Source: Pannonibacter tanglangensis
GTDB taxonomy: Bacteria > Pseudomonadota > Alphaproteobacteria > Rhizobiales > Stappiaceae
NCBI RefSeq assembly: GCF_009915685.1
Contig: NZ_JAABLP010000004.1
Length of the DNA: 64,000 bases
Direction: 5' to 3' (one strand)
Part shown: positions 37,936 through 46,972 of the stretch, in pieces
Layout of the letters: each line of letters begins with the position of its first letter
How positions within the stretch are numbered: the stretch's first letter is position 1
Notes under the pieces: generated by a model
Database searches by the model: none
What the model was told of the DNA's origin: nothing
What the model saw: the letters and a program-made list of their open reading frames with translations, nothing else
Made by a program: the position numbers and the translations under genes

Positions 37936-37985
37936 GCGAGGTCGCGATTTGACATCAGGCTCAAAAGGCGCCGACGCACCTCCTC

Positions 37986-38132
37986 CGTCATTCCGGACAA
38001 GGTGAGCGTCCAGCGAACCGCAGATCCGGAATCCAGCGCGTCTGTGCGAGCGCCAGCGAGCCCATAGACAAATCGATGCAACAAGACCTGTGACACCGCT
38101 TCGCTGACGCTCGGCCGGGCCGGGGTGACCGT
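37986..38132. repeat. Dispersed repeat, copy 4
   Basis: The core (37986-38064) matches the other three copies and is followed by a diverged 3' module (CGCTTCGCTGACGCTCGG then GCCGGGGTGACC). Together with copy 3 it fills most of the gap between the fusion gene and the ABC exporter at 38167. No gene is seen in 37632-38166. Confidence 0.8.
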
Positions 38133-38166
38133 GAGTAGGTGTCAGCAGTCCTGGACGCCGGACGCT

Positions 38167-39909
38167 TCACGCGTCCAGCGTCTGGGCCGCGTGCAGGTCG
38201 GCATAGAGGCCGCCGCGTGCCAGCAGCTCGGCATGGGTGCCGCTCTCGGCGATGCCGCCCTCGGCCACCACGACGATGCGGTCGGCGTTGCGGATGGTGG
38301 CGAGCCGGTGGGCGATCACCAGCGTCGTGCGCCCGTGCGACAGGCTGGCGAGGGACCGCTGGATCTCCCGTTCCGTCTGGCTGTCGAGCGCCGAGGTCGC
38401 CTCGTCCAGGATCAGGATCGGCGGGTTCTTGAGGAAGATCCGCGCGATCGACAGGCGCTGCTTCTGCCCGCCGGAGAGCTTCACCCCGCGCTCGCCGATG
38501 ATCGTGTCGAGCCCGTCCGGCATCGAGGTGATGAGGTCGGCCAGATGCGCCCGCCGGGCCGCGTCCCAGATCTCGTGCTCGCTCGCCCCCAGCCGCCCGT
38601 AGGCGATGTTCTCGCGGATCGTGCCGCCGAACAGGAACACGTCCTGCTGCACGATGCCGATCTGGCTGCGCAGCGAGGCAAGCGTCAGGTCGCGGATGTC
38701 GGTGCCATCGACAAGGATGGCCCCCCGTGTCGGCTCGTAGAAGCGCGGCAGCAAGGACAGGAGCGTCGTCTTGCCGGCCCCCGACGGCCCGACAAAGGCG
38801 ATGGTCTGTCCGGCACGGATCTCGAGGGTCACATGGCTCAGCACGGGCCTTTCGCTGGCGTGGGCGCCGGAATTGGCGCCGGAATAGCCGAACGAGACAT
38901 CCTCGAAGCGGATGTCGCCCTTCAGCGGCGGGGCGACACGGGCCGTCGGCGCATCGGTGATGTCCGGAGCGGTGCCGATCAGGTCGAGATAGCGGCGGAA
39001 GCCGGCGATGCCCTTCGGATAGGTCTCGATCACCGAATTGATCTTCTCGATCGGCCGGAAGAACACGTTGACCAGCAGCAGGAAACCGACGAAGCCGCCA
39101 TAGGTCAGCTCGCCGCGCAGCACCAGATAGCTGCCCGCCAGCATGACAAGAAGCTGCACGATGCGCATGCTCATGTAGCTCAGCGTCGTCGAGGCGGCCA
39201 TGATCTTGTAGGCATCGAGCTTGGTGGTGCGGTACTTCTGGTTATCCGCCTCAAACAGGCGCTTTTCATGCGCCTCGTTGGCAAAGGCCTGCACCGCGCG
39301 CATGCCTCCGACATTCTCCTCGATGCGCACGTTGAAGTCGCCGATGCGGCCATAGATGCGGCGCCAGTTCTGCGTCATCTGGCCGCCGTAGCGGCTCGTC
39401 ACCCACATCACCAGCGGCACGATGAGCCCGGTCATCAGCGCCAGATGCACATTTACCCAGAGCATCAGCGCAAAGGCACCGAGGAAGGTCATCACCGCGA
39501 TGAACAGATCCTCCGGCCCGTGATGCGCCACCTCGCCGATTTCTTCCAGATCCTTGGTCACGCGGGCGATCAGGTGGCCGGTCTTGGTGTTGTCGTAGAA
39601 GCGGAACGAGAGCTTCTGCAGATGCTCGAAGGCCTTGCGCCGCATGTCGGTCTCGATGTTGATCCCGAGCATGTGGCCCCAGTAGACCACCACCGCGTTG
39701 AGGCCGGCCGTCACCAGATACATGCCGAAGAGCCCGACGCCAGCCAGCAGGATCAGCGAGACGCTCTGCTGCGGCAGCAGCTGGTCCACGAACAGCTTCA
39801 CCGCAATCGGAAACGCCAGTTCCAGCAGGCCGGCAACGATGGCGCAGCCGAAGTCGAGCAGGAACAGGCCGCGATAGGGCGCGTAATAGGCAAAGAACCG
39901 GGACAGCAT
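38167..39909 (-). CDS. ABC exporter, fused membrane and ATPase domains (MsbA-like)
   Basis: A 580-residue half-transporter: six transmembrane helices in residues about 15-310, ATPase domain with Walker A (GPSGAGKTT), signature LSGGQKQR, Walker B (ILILDEATSALDS) and switch His (IAHRL). The ATG at 39909 gives a usual N-terminus (MLSRFFAYYAPYRG); longer in-frame starts add unconserved residues. It follows the peptide-export operon on the same strand after a 315-base gap, so it may be its last member or an independent lipid or drug exporter. Confidence 0.85.
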   Translation of the reverse strand: MLSRFFAYYAPYRGLFLLDFGCAIVAGLLELAFPIAVKLFVDQLLPQQSVSLILLAGVGLFGMYLVTAGLNAVVVYWGHMLGINIETDMRRKAFEHLQKLSFRFYDNTKTGHLIARVTKDLEEIGEVAHHGPEDLFIAVMTFLGAFALMLWVNVHLALMTGLIVPLVMWVTSRYGGQMTQNWRRIYGRIGDFNVRIEENVGGMRAVQAFANEAHEKRLFEADNQKYRTTKLDAYKIMAASTTLSYMSMRIVQLLVMLAGSYLVLRGELTYGGFVGFLLLVNVFFRPIEKINSVIETYPKGIAGFRRYLDLIGTAPDITDAPTARVAPPLKGDIRFEDVSFGYSGANSGAHASERPVLSHVTLEIRAGQTIAFVGPSGAGKTTLLSLLPRFYEPTRGAILVDGTDIRDLTLASLRSQIGIVQQDVFLFGGTIRENIAYGRLGASEHEIWDAARRAHLADLITSMPDGLDTIIGERGVKLSGGQKQRLSIARIFLKNPPILILDEATSALDSQTEREIQRSLASLSHGRTTLVIAHRLATIRNADRIVVVAEGGIAESGTHAELLARGGLYADLHAAQTLDA

Positions 39910-40224
39910 GGCGATCCACGCAAGTTGGGGCCGAGGGGCGACACGGCACGGCCGCGCGAGCGCCGGGCCTGCCACGGCCGCGCTCGGTCACTCCCTGGCT
40001 CGGATGTCTTGGCTTGGTCCGGGGCGCGCCACCGAAAGGGGGCATCCGCTCCGGCTTGGCTGGCGGACCCCGACCTTAGTGCGTCGCAGCCGGCCTGTCC
40101 CGTCTCGCGGGGCTCCGGCGCGGATTTGGTCAGCCGCCTGTGGCAGGAAGGCCGCAAGGCACAGGGGACATGCCCGCGGCCGCACGTCTGGTCCGGGCCG
40201 ATCCGGGGCGAAGTTGGGCCTGCC
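39910..40224. other. Intergenic gap between exporter and cNMP-domain gene
   Basis: A 315-base GC-rich stretch. I see no terminator with a T-run and no convincing small gene; open frames in it lack ribosome-binding sites. Whether transcription continues from the peptide-export operon into the ABC exporter cannot be judged from sequence. Confidence 0.4.
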
Positions 40225-40749
40225 TCAGCGAACCTCTGGCCGATCCAGCATCTCCAGCAGCTGCTGGAAGCGCAGGCCGGCCATCGACACGCCGTCCAGC
40301 ACCATGTCGTCCAGCTCGTCCTCCGCCGGCCCGCTGCCGCCCTTGCCGCGCTGCGTCGTGGTGCGCAGGCGGTCGGCCAGGAAGATGGCGAGCGCCTTGT
40401 AGAAGCGGGCGGCAAAGGCCGGGTTTTCCGCAAGCCGCTTCTCCACCAGCGCCTTCTCGAGCGCCAGCACCCGCGTGTCGCGGGCAGCCTCCACCGTCGC
40501 GGACGGCGGCGCCTTGTCGACAAAGGACATCTCGCCGAGGATCTCGCCGCTCGACAGGCTGGCGACCACCCCGACGCCGGCGACCCGCACATCCACCTGA
40601 CCATCGAGGACGATGAAGAGATGCGCCGTCGCGCGCCCCTCCTCGATCAGCACCTCGCCCGGCTTCAGGCTGCGGCGATGGCCGCTCTGCCCCATCCAGA
40701 CGATGTCGGCATCATCGAGCTGACCAAGGATGTAAAGCACCTTGCGCAT
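40225..40749 (-). CDS. Cyclic-nucleotide-binding-domain protein in the export operon
   Basis: A 174-residue protein with a Crp-type beta-roll (LKPGEVLIEEGRATAHLFIVLDGQVDV, then LSSGEILGEMSFVDKAPPSATV) and a helical tail, but no DNA-binding helix-turn-helix. The phosphate-binding cassette keeps the Glu (E73) yet has Pro (P82) where Crp has the phosphate-binding Arg. It may bind a different ligand or none. It lies 21 bases after the NHLM ABC gene, in the same operon. Likely role: regulatory subunit of the exporter, by inference. Confidence 0.75.
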   Translation of the reverse strand: MRKVLYILGQLDDADIVWMGQSGHRRSLKPGEVLIEEGRATAHLFIVLDGQVDVRVAGVGVVASLSSGEILGEMSFVDKAPPSATVEAARDTRVLALEKALVEKRLAENPAFAARFYKALAIFLADRLRTTTQRGKGGSGPAEDELDDMVLDGVSMAGLRFQQLLEMLDRPEVR

Positions 40750-40770
40750 GAAAGGACTCCCTTGAAAATC

Positions 40771-43425
40771 TCAGACGAGCTGCCGCCGGGCATGGGCCGC
40801 AAACACCCCGCCCTTCTGCATCAGCTCGGAAAATGTCCCCGTCTCCACGACCTTGCCGCGCTCCAGCATGACGATCCGGTCCACCTTCTCGATGGTGCTG
40901 AGCCGGTGCGCGATGACGAGCCGGGTGACCGGCAGGCTGGCCAGGGTCTCGGTGACGATGGCCTGCGTGCGGTTGTCCAGCGCGCTGGTCGCCTCGTCGA
41001 GCATCAGCACCGCCGGCTTCTGCACCAGCGCCCGGGCAATCAGGATGCGCTGGCGCTGGCCGCCGGACAGGGTGCCGCCGCCGTCGAGCAGCACGGTGTG
41101 CATGCCCATCGGCATCTGCTCGATATCCCGGTCGAGCCCCACCAGCCGCGCCGCCTCCAGCGCCTCGTCCAGCCCGAGGCCGCTTTCCCCGGCGATGTTG
41201 GCGTGGATGCTGCCGGCCATGATCCGGCCGTGCTGCAGCACCACGCCGATCTGGCGGCGCAGGTCCGACAGGTCCAGCCGGCTCAGCGAATGCCCGTCGT
41301 AGAAGATGTCGCCCAGCTCCGGACGGTCGAAGCCCAGCAGCAGGCGCAGCAGCGTCGACTTGCCCGAGCCAGAGGCCCCGACGATGGCGACGAACTCGCC
41401 GCGGGTGATCCTGAGCGAGAGTTCGTTCAGCGCCAGCGGCGCGGTCTCGGTGTAGCGGAACGACACGTTGCGGATGTCGATCGTGCCCTCGAGCGTCACC
41501 GGGCGGCTGTCGACCGGCGGCGTGTCGGGGACGGAGGCGATGATCGGCTCGGCCCGTTCGATCAGCGGGATGGCGGTCAGCGACTGGGTCAGGGCCCCGG
41601 CCAGCGCCGAGATCGCCGCCAGCACCTGGGCAAAGGCCGTGGTGACGGTCACGAAATCGGCCAGCGAGAAGCTCGGCGCGGTGCCGCCCTTCAGCGCATC
41701 CGCCTTCATCAGATAGACGATGGTGGCATAGAGCGTCAGCGTCGCCAGCTGCGGCAGCAGGGCATCCAGCGTCGCCTGCCAGTTGGCCCAGCGTCCTGCG
41801 GCCACGGTGTGGCCGATGTTGCGGGCAAAGAGCTGCGACCAGCGGGCAAAGCCCATGCGCTCGCTGGCAGCGGCGCGCAGCTTGCCCACACCCATCAGCA
41901 TCTGCACGACGAAGCTGTCCAGCCGCCCCTTTTCCGCCAGCCGCCGGCGCTCGTGGATGAGGCCGCGATAGGACACGAAGGCGTTCACACCGCCGAGCAC
42001 CAGTGCCAGCGCCAGCGCCAGCAGGGCGAGGCGCCAGTCGACGGTCAGGATGGGGATCAGGCTGATCAGGCTGAACACGCTGCTTGCGGCCGCGCTGGAA
42101 AAGGCCTCGGTGATGACCTGCCGCGCGCTCTGGATGCCGAGCACCCGGTCGGTGATGTCGCCCACCGCGAAGCCCCGGAAGAAAGCCGGCGGCAGGCGCA
42201 GGAGGCGCAGCAGCAGCGCCGGCTGCAGCCGGCCCTCGAAGCCGAGTTCCGCCCGCAGCATGGTCAGCGCCTTGCCGGCCTCGAACACGGTCCGCGCCAG
42301 CGCCGCCGCAATCAGCCCGCCGATGATGACCCCGGTCAGGCCGATGTCCCCGTAGGGAATGGCATTGCTGATCAGGAAGCGCGAGCCATAGGGCACCAGC
42401 ATCGCCAGCACGGCGGTTGCCAGCATCAAGAGGACAAGCCGCACCCGGTCGGCGGCGAGGGTTGCGAAGCCGAAGACGAACAGGTCGCGGAAGCGCAGCG
42501 GCCGCGCCGGCAGCGCCGGATAAAGCTGCAGCGCATCGGAGGCGAGGCCACCGTCGCCGCTGCCTTCCATCGCGTCGCTGGCAATCGGCCGCACCTCGGC
42601 GCCGTCGCGGATGACCCAGCGCCCGCCGGCATGCAGCAGCGCCACCGGCCGCCGTTCGGGCCCCAGATAGCCGAGCATCGGCGGCCCCGGCTGGCGGGTC
42701 CAGCCCGGACGCAGCAGCACCGGCCGCGAGATCATCTCGTGCCGCGCGAGCACGGCCTGCAGGCGGCTCGCCACGGTCGCGTCCGGAGCGGGAGCCTCGA
42801 AGGCCTCGATCCGGGGCGTCACCGCCTGGGCCGACATCAGGGCCAGGAGCGCCGCCTTCAGCGGATCGCCTGCGGTCGGGATTGCGCCCCGCGCCAGCGC
42901 CGCACCGCCGCCCGACGCCACAAGCCCGGCCAGCGCATCCGCCGTCAGCGCCTTGCCATGCCGTCGCCGGCGTTCGCGCCAGTCATCGGCTCCGGGCATC
43001 CGCCGGCTGGCCAGCGCCCGGGCTGCGAGCAGCGGGGCCAGCTCTGCCGTCGCAGCGGCCGCATCCTGCGGGCCGCCTGTGCGCGGCGCGTTGACCGCCT
43101 GCCGCAAGGCCTCGCACCAGCCGTCGGCCATGGCCCGCGTGACGGTGCTGCCGGCCGCAAGCGGCTCGACCTCGCTGTCGGGGCCGCCGGCGGCGAAGAA
43201 GCGCACGGTCGTGCCGTCGTCCGTGACCACCGCACCGATGCCGCACAGGAGCGCGCCGGTCTCCAGCCGCAGCAGCGCGGTCCGGCGCTGCGTCTGCGGA
43301 TCCCCCGCGACGGCAAAGACGTCGACATAGCTGCGGCTGACCCGGTACCAGGCGGCGGGATCGCCGAGGTCGAGCGGATGCGCGCTGGTGACGGACAGGG
43401 ACGCGCGGATGTCGGTCTCGCTCAT
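40771..43425 (-). CDS. NHLM-type peptide exporter, ABC transporter without peptidase
   Basis: An 884-residue protein: an N-terminal region of about 300 residues with no obvious enzyme motif (VDVFAV then LETGALLCGIG), a transmembrane block (about 315-590), and an ATPase domain with Walker A (GASGSGKST), signature LSGGQRQR, Walker B (VLMLDEATSALD) and IAHRL. This architecture matches the large ATP-binding component of the NHLM bacteriocin export system (TIGR03797-like), as I recall the family. It lies 11 bases after the peptidase-bearing ABC gene; the two probably form a heterodimer. Confidence 0.82.
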   Translation of the reverse strand: MSETDIRASLSVTSAHPLDLGDPAAWYRVSRSYVDVFAVAGDPQTQRRTALLRLETGALLCGIGAVVTDDGTTVRFFAAGGPDSEVEPLAAGSTVTRAMADGWCEALRQAVNAPRTGGPQDAAAATAELAPLLAARALASRRMPGADDWRERRRRHGKALTADALAGLVASGGGAALARGAIPTAGDPLKAALLALMSAQAVTPRIEAFEAPAPDATVASRLQAVLARHEMISRPVLLRPGWTRQPGPPMLGYLGPERRPVALLHAGGRWVIRDGAEVRPIASDAMEGSGDGGLASDALQLYPALPARPLRFRDLFVFGFATLAADRVRLVLLMLATAVLAMLVPYGSRFLISNAIPYGDIGLTGVIIGGLIAAALARTVFEAGKALTMLRAELGFEGRLQPALLLRLLRLPPAFFRGFAVGDITDRVLGIQSARQVITEAFSSAAASSVFSLISLIPILTVDWRLALLALALALVLGGVNAFVSYRGLIHERRRLAEKGRLDSFVVQMLMGVGKLRAAASERMGFARWSQLFARNIGHTVAAGRWANWQATLDALLPQLATLTLYATIVYLMKADALKGGTAPSFSLADFVTVTTAFAQVLAAISALAGALTQSLTAIPLIERAEPIIASVPDTPPVDSRPVTLEGTIDIRNVSFRYTETAPLALNELSLRITRGEFVAIVGASGSGKSTLLRLLLGFDRPELGDIFYDGHSLSRLDLSDLRRQIGVVLQHGRIMAGSIHANIAGESGLGLDEALEAARLVGLDRDIEQMPMGMHTVLLDGGGTLSGGQRQRILIARALVQKPAVLMLDEATSALDNRTQAIVTETLASLPVTRLVIAHRLSTIEKVDRIVMLERGKVVETGTFSELMQKGGVFAAHARRQLV

Positions 43426-43436
43426 GGCCCGCCTCC

Positions 43437-45623
43437 TCAGTGTCCGCCCGAGCGGATCAGGTCGGCATAGTCGCCGCCCGCCGCCATGAGGCTGTCGTGG
43501 TCGCCCCGCTCGACGATGCGGCCCTGATCCATGACGATGATCTCGGAACAGTCACGCACGGTGCTGAGCCGGTGGGCGATGATGATCGCGGTGCAGCCGC
43601 GCCGGCGCAGGTTCTCGTCGATGATCTTCTCGGTCTGCGGGTCGAGTGCGGCCGTGGCCTCGTCAAGCACCAGCACGGCCGGATCGCCGACCAGGGCGCG
43701 CGCGATCTCCAGACGCTGGCGCTGGCCGCCGGAGAAATTGCGGCCGCCTTCCTCGACGCGCGCATCCAGCTCGCCGGGTCTTGCGACGATGTCGTCGAGG
43801 ATCGCGGCATCCTCCAGGGCCCGGGTGATGGCGTCGTCCGGCACATCCGGATTCCACAGGGTCAGGTTTTCCCGCACCGTGCCCTCGAACAGGAAGATTT
43901 CCTGGTCCACATAGGCGATGTTGGCCGCCCGGCGGTACTGGTCGAGGTCGCTGAGCGGGATGCCGTCAATGCGCACCTCTCCCGACCAGGGTGCCACAAG
44001 ACCGCAGATGATGCGCCCGAGCGAGGACTTGCCGCAGCCCGAGCGGCCGACCAGCGCGATGCGCTCGCCCGGCCGGGCCCGCAAGGAAATGCCGTCGAAC
44101 AGCGGCTCGTCCAGCGGATTGTAGCCATAGCGGATGGTGTCCAGCTCCAGCGCCCCGTTGAGCAGCGTCGGGCCGCGCGCCAGCTCCGGCGCGGGCGGCT
44201 GCGTCAGCGGATCGGGCGGATTGCGCATGGCGTCATCCACCCGGTTCAGGTCGGCGCGGATCGCCGCCAGCTTCGGCGACAGCTGCACGAGGCTGACGAG
44301 CGGCGCGGTGAAGCTCGCCGCCAGCAGCTGGAAGGCCACCAGGTCGCCGATGGTCAGCCCGCCCTGCATCACCCGCAGCGCGCCGACGCCCAGGATGGCC
44401 GCGTCGATCAGGCCGCTCAGCAGCGTCGGGCCAAGCGAGGTGATCATGGATTTCTGGCCCACGTCCTGCGAGGTGTTGAGCATGCGGGCATGCACGCCCG
44501 CCCAGCGCCCGAAGGAACTGGTCTCGAGGCCGGACGCCTTGATCGTCTCGATGTTGTAGATGATGCCGACGGTTGCCCCGCCAAGCTTGCCCTGCTCGAC
44601 GGCAAAACGGATGGAATCCTGCCGCAACCGCTTCTGCACGAAGCGCAGGAGGAGCAGGTTGGGCAGGCCCAGCGCCACCGTCATCAGCCCGAGCAGCGGA
44701 TCGTAGCCGATCAGGACCAGCGCGAAGAAGATCAGCGTGCCCCAGTTGAGCAGGGCATTGGCCATGTCGGCCGAGATCACCTCCGCCACGCGCCCGCTCG
44801 CCTCGATCCGTTCGGCCACCTCGCCGGGACTGCGTTGCGAGAAGAAGGCCATCGGCAGGTGCAGCACCCGCCAGATGAAGGCGCTGGCCCCCGTGATGGT
44901 GAGTTTCGTCTGCAGCCTCAGGATCAGCGAGGCGCGCAGATGCGTCAGCACGGCCCGGATCAGGGCCGTCGCCGCCAGCGCGAGGAACAGCGGCGTCACC
45001 CAGTGTTGCTGCTGCATCATCAGCACGCCGTCGACGAACAGCTTGGCATAGACCGGCAGCACGACCCCGGGGATGACCAGCGCCAGGCTCAGGATGGCAA
45101 TGAGGGCCAGGCCCTTGTGCGACTGCGTCACCCGGGCCCGGAAGGCGGCCATGAGCCCGGAGGGCTTGGCGGTGCGCCGGAACTCCGGCGTGCGCTCGAA
45201 GGTCAGCACCACGCCGGTAAAGGCCTCCGACAGCTCCTCGCGCGTGATCACCCGCGGGCCGCTGGCCGGATCATTGATGAAGGCATGGGTCTCGGTCATG
45301 CCTTCAAACACGACGTAGTGGTTGAAGTTCCAGTGCAGGATCGCCGGCCAGGGCAGGTCGACGAGCCCCTCCGGCTCCTTGCGGTAGCCTTTCGCCGTCA
45401 GGCCGTAGCGGCGGGCGGCCTTCAGCACGTTGCTGGCCTTGGAGCCGTCGCGCGAGACGCCGCAGGCAATGCGCAGTTCCTCGAGCGGGATCCAGGCACC
45501 ATGGTGGGCAAGGATCATCGCCAGACTGGCCGCGCCGCATTCCACCGCCTCCATCTGCAGGATGGTGGGGGTCTGCATGCGACGCCGGCGCTTGCGCGCC
45601 ACGGCAGGCTTGTCTTTGCTCAT
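43437..45623 (-). CDS. NHLM-type peptidase/ABC exporter (C39 double-glycine peptidase)
   Basis: A 728-residue processing exporter. The N-terminal C39 peptidase has catalytic Cys29 (MEAVECGAASLAM), His102 (WNFNHYVVFEG) and Asp118 (FINDPASGP). A transmembrane block (about 150-440) and an ATPase domain follow (GRSGCGKSS, FSGGQRQR, VLVLDEATAALD, IAHRLS). It should cut leaders after a GG motif while exporting the core, and the six precursors at 61581-63985 all carry such a GG. The ATG at 45623, eight bases after the adaptor stop, is chosen over longer frames. Confidence 0.88.
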   Translation of the reverse strand: MSKDKPAVARKRRRRMQTPTILQMEAVECGAASLAMILAHHGAWIPLEELRIACGVSRDGSKASNVLKAARRYGLTAKGYRKEPEGLVDLPWPAILHWNFNHYVVFEGMTETHAFINDPASGPRVITREELSEAFTGVVLTFERTPEFRRTAKPSGLMAAFRARVTQSHKGLALIAILSLALVIPGVVLPVYAKLFVDGVLMMQQQHWVTPLFLALAATALIRAVLTHLRASLILRLQTKLTITGASAFIWRVLHLPMAFFSQRSPGEVAERIEASGRVAEVISADMANALLNWGTLIFFALVLIGYDPLLGLMTVALGLPNLLLLRFVQKRLRQDSIRFAVEQGKLGGATVGIIYNIETIKASGLETSSFGRWAGVHARMLNTSQDVGQKSMITSLGPTLLSGLIDAAILGVGALRVMQGGLTIGDLVAFQLLAASFTAPLVSLVQLSPKLAAIRADLNRVDDAMRNPPDPLTQPPAPELARGPTLLNGALELDTIRYGYNPLDEPLFDGISLRARPGERIALVGRSGCGKSSLGRIICGLVAPWSGEVRIDGIPLSDLDQYRRAANIAYVDQEIFLFEGTVRENLTLWNPDVPDDAITRALEDAAILDDIVARPGELDARVEEGGRNFSGGQRQRLEIARALVGDPAVLVLDEATAALDPQTEKIIDENLRRRGCTAIIIAHRLSTVRDCSEIIVMDQGRIVERGDHDSLMAAGGDYADLIRSGGH

Positions 45624-45631
45624 GGCCCCGC

Positions 45632-46960
45632 TCACCCGGCCAGACCCGTGATCTTGCGCAGCCACGGGATGACGTAGCTGATCGGCCGCCGCCAGGCGAC
45701 GGTCACCTCGGCTTCGGCCAGCGAGCCGCTGGTGAACTGCTGCTCGGGGCCGGAGCCGCCGGACCAGGCAAACCCGCTCGCCGTGCGCGGATCCCGGGTC
45801 AGCGAGATCCGCGCCGCGTAGGGCGCCCCTTTTTCGGAGAAGCTCTGCACGAGCTGGTCGTTGCGCAGCACCGCCTGCATCGCCTGGGCCGTCGAGGGGA
45901 AGTCGGACACGTCGCTGACGCGCCCTTCCATCATGCCGAACTCTTCCCGCCGCACGGTCGACGGGGCGATCTGCACATCCATGCCGGGCTTCACCCGCTT
46001 GCCCTGGTTGGGCGGCAGGTACAGCAGCAGCTCAAGGCCGGTCGCCCCGCTCTCGACGCTCAGAAGCGGCTGCCCGGGCGCGATCCGGGTTCCCGGAATG
46101 GCCTTCCATTCCGTCACGCGCCCGTCGGCCGGGCTCAGGATCGTCTCCTGCTGGCGGAGCTGGATCTCGATCTCCGCCAGCTGGCGGCGGGCATCGGCCA
46201 GCCGCTCCTCGGCGCCGCGAATGTCGCGCTGGTTGGCGTTGCGCTGGGAAATGTCCTCGGTCTCGAGCTGGGACATCTGGCTGCGGGCTTCGAGCTCGCT
46301 CTGCCGCGCCTGCGCCAGCGCCAGCCGGGTCTCGTTGAGCTGCTGCCAGGTGATCAGCCGCCGGTCGAACAGGGAACTGTCCTGCTCGGCCTGCTTCGCC
46401 AGCACGGCCACCCGCTCCTGCGCATCCTTGACGCGCAGGTCGAGCACGCGGGCGCGCGCCGCAAGCGTGTCCTTCGATGCGCGCGCGCCTTCGGCAATCT
46501 GCCCGCGCAGTGTCTCGAGCTGGCCGGCGCGTTCGCTCACCACGGCCCGGATGTTCTCCAGCTGCTGCCGCAGCGCCGGATGGATGACCCGCGCCACCTG
46601 TTCGCCCTGCAACACGCGACCGCCGACAGGCACCAGGATCTCCGACAGCGTCCCCTCGCCGATCGCCACCGCATCGACGACCCGGCCGCCGGAGGTGATC
46701 AGGATGCCCGATCCCTTGACCCGTTCCGGCACCCGGCCGAGGATCGACCAGGCCAGCGCAAGGCCGATCAGCGACAGCACGGCAAGCATCGCGATCCAGT
46801 CGCGCGGCCGCGTCAGCCGGATCAGCTGGTCAAGCTGCTCCGGCGATGACAGCCGGTCGAGAGCCGACTTGCGGAACAGCCGCGCGGCCTGGTTTTCCAC
46901 CGCCGTCTGGGGCGCTGCTGCGGAGGTCTGCGAAGCGGAGGTTTCGGTCGCCATTCCCAT
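45632..46960 (-). CDS. HlyD-family periplasmic adaptor of the peptide exporter
   Basis: A 442-residue membrane-fusion protein: one transmembrane helix near residues 55-77, lipoyl-like halves (GSGILITSGGRVVDAVAIGEGTLSEILVPVGG and the later WKAIPGTRIAPGQPLLSVES) flanking a long coiled coil (about 135-275). It links the inner-membrane ABC proteins to the outer-membrane channel. It resembles the NHLM secretion protein (TIGR03794-like). It lies between the outer-membrane gene (12 bases) and the peptidase gene (8 bases). Confidence 0.85.
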   Translation of the reverse strand: MGMATETSASQTSAAAPQTAVENQAARLFRKSALDRLSSPEQLDQLIRLTRPRDWIAMLAVLSLIGLALAWSILGRVPERVKGSGILITSGGRVVDAVAIGEGTLSEILVPVGGRVLQGEQVARVIHPALRQQLENIRAVVSERAGQLETLRGQIAEGARASKDTLAARARVLDLRVKDAQERVAVLAKQAEQDSSLFDRRLITWQQLNETRLALAQARQSELEARSQMSQLETEDISQRNANQRDIRGAEERLADARRQLAEIEIQLRQQETILSPADGRVTEWKAIPGTRIAPGQPLLSVESGATGLELLLYLPPNQGKRVKPGMDVQIAPSTVRREEFGMMEGRVSDVSDFPSTAQAMQAVLRNDQLVQSFSEKGAPYAARISLTRDPRTASGFAWSGGSGPEQQFTSGSLAEAEVTVAWRRPISYVIPWLRKITGLAG

Positions 46961-46972
46961 ACTTTCAGATCG

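Noticed and set aside
40225..40749. A Crp/FNR transcription factor
   Set aside because: There is a cNMP-like domain but no C-terminal helix-turn-helix.
38125..43470. Very long open frame opposite the export operon
   Set aside because: It is antisense to two clearly recognisable ABC proteins, has Arg/Gln/His-rich composition and no family motif. High GC opens the complementary frame.
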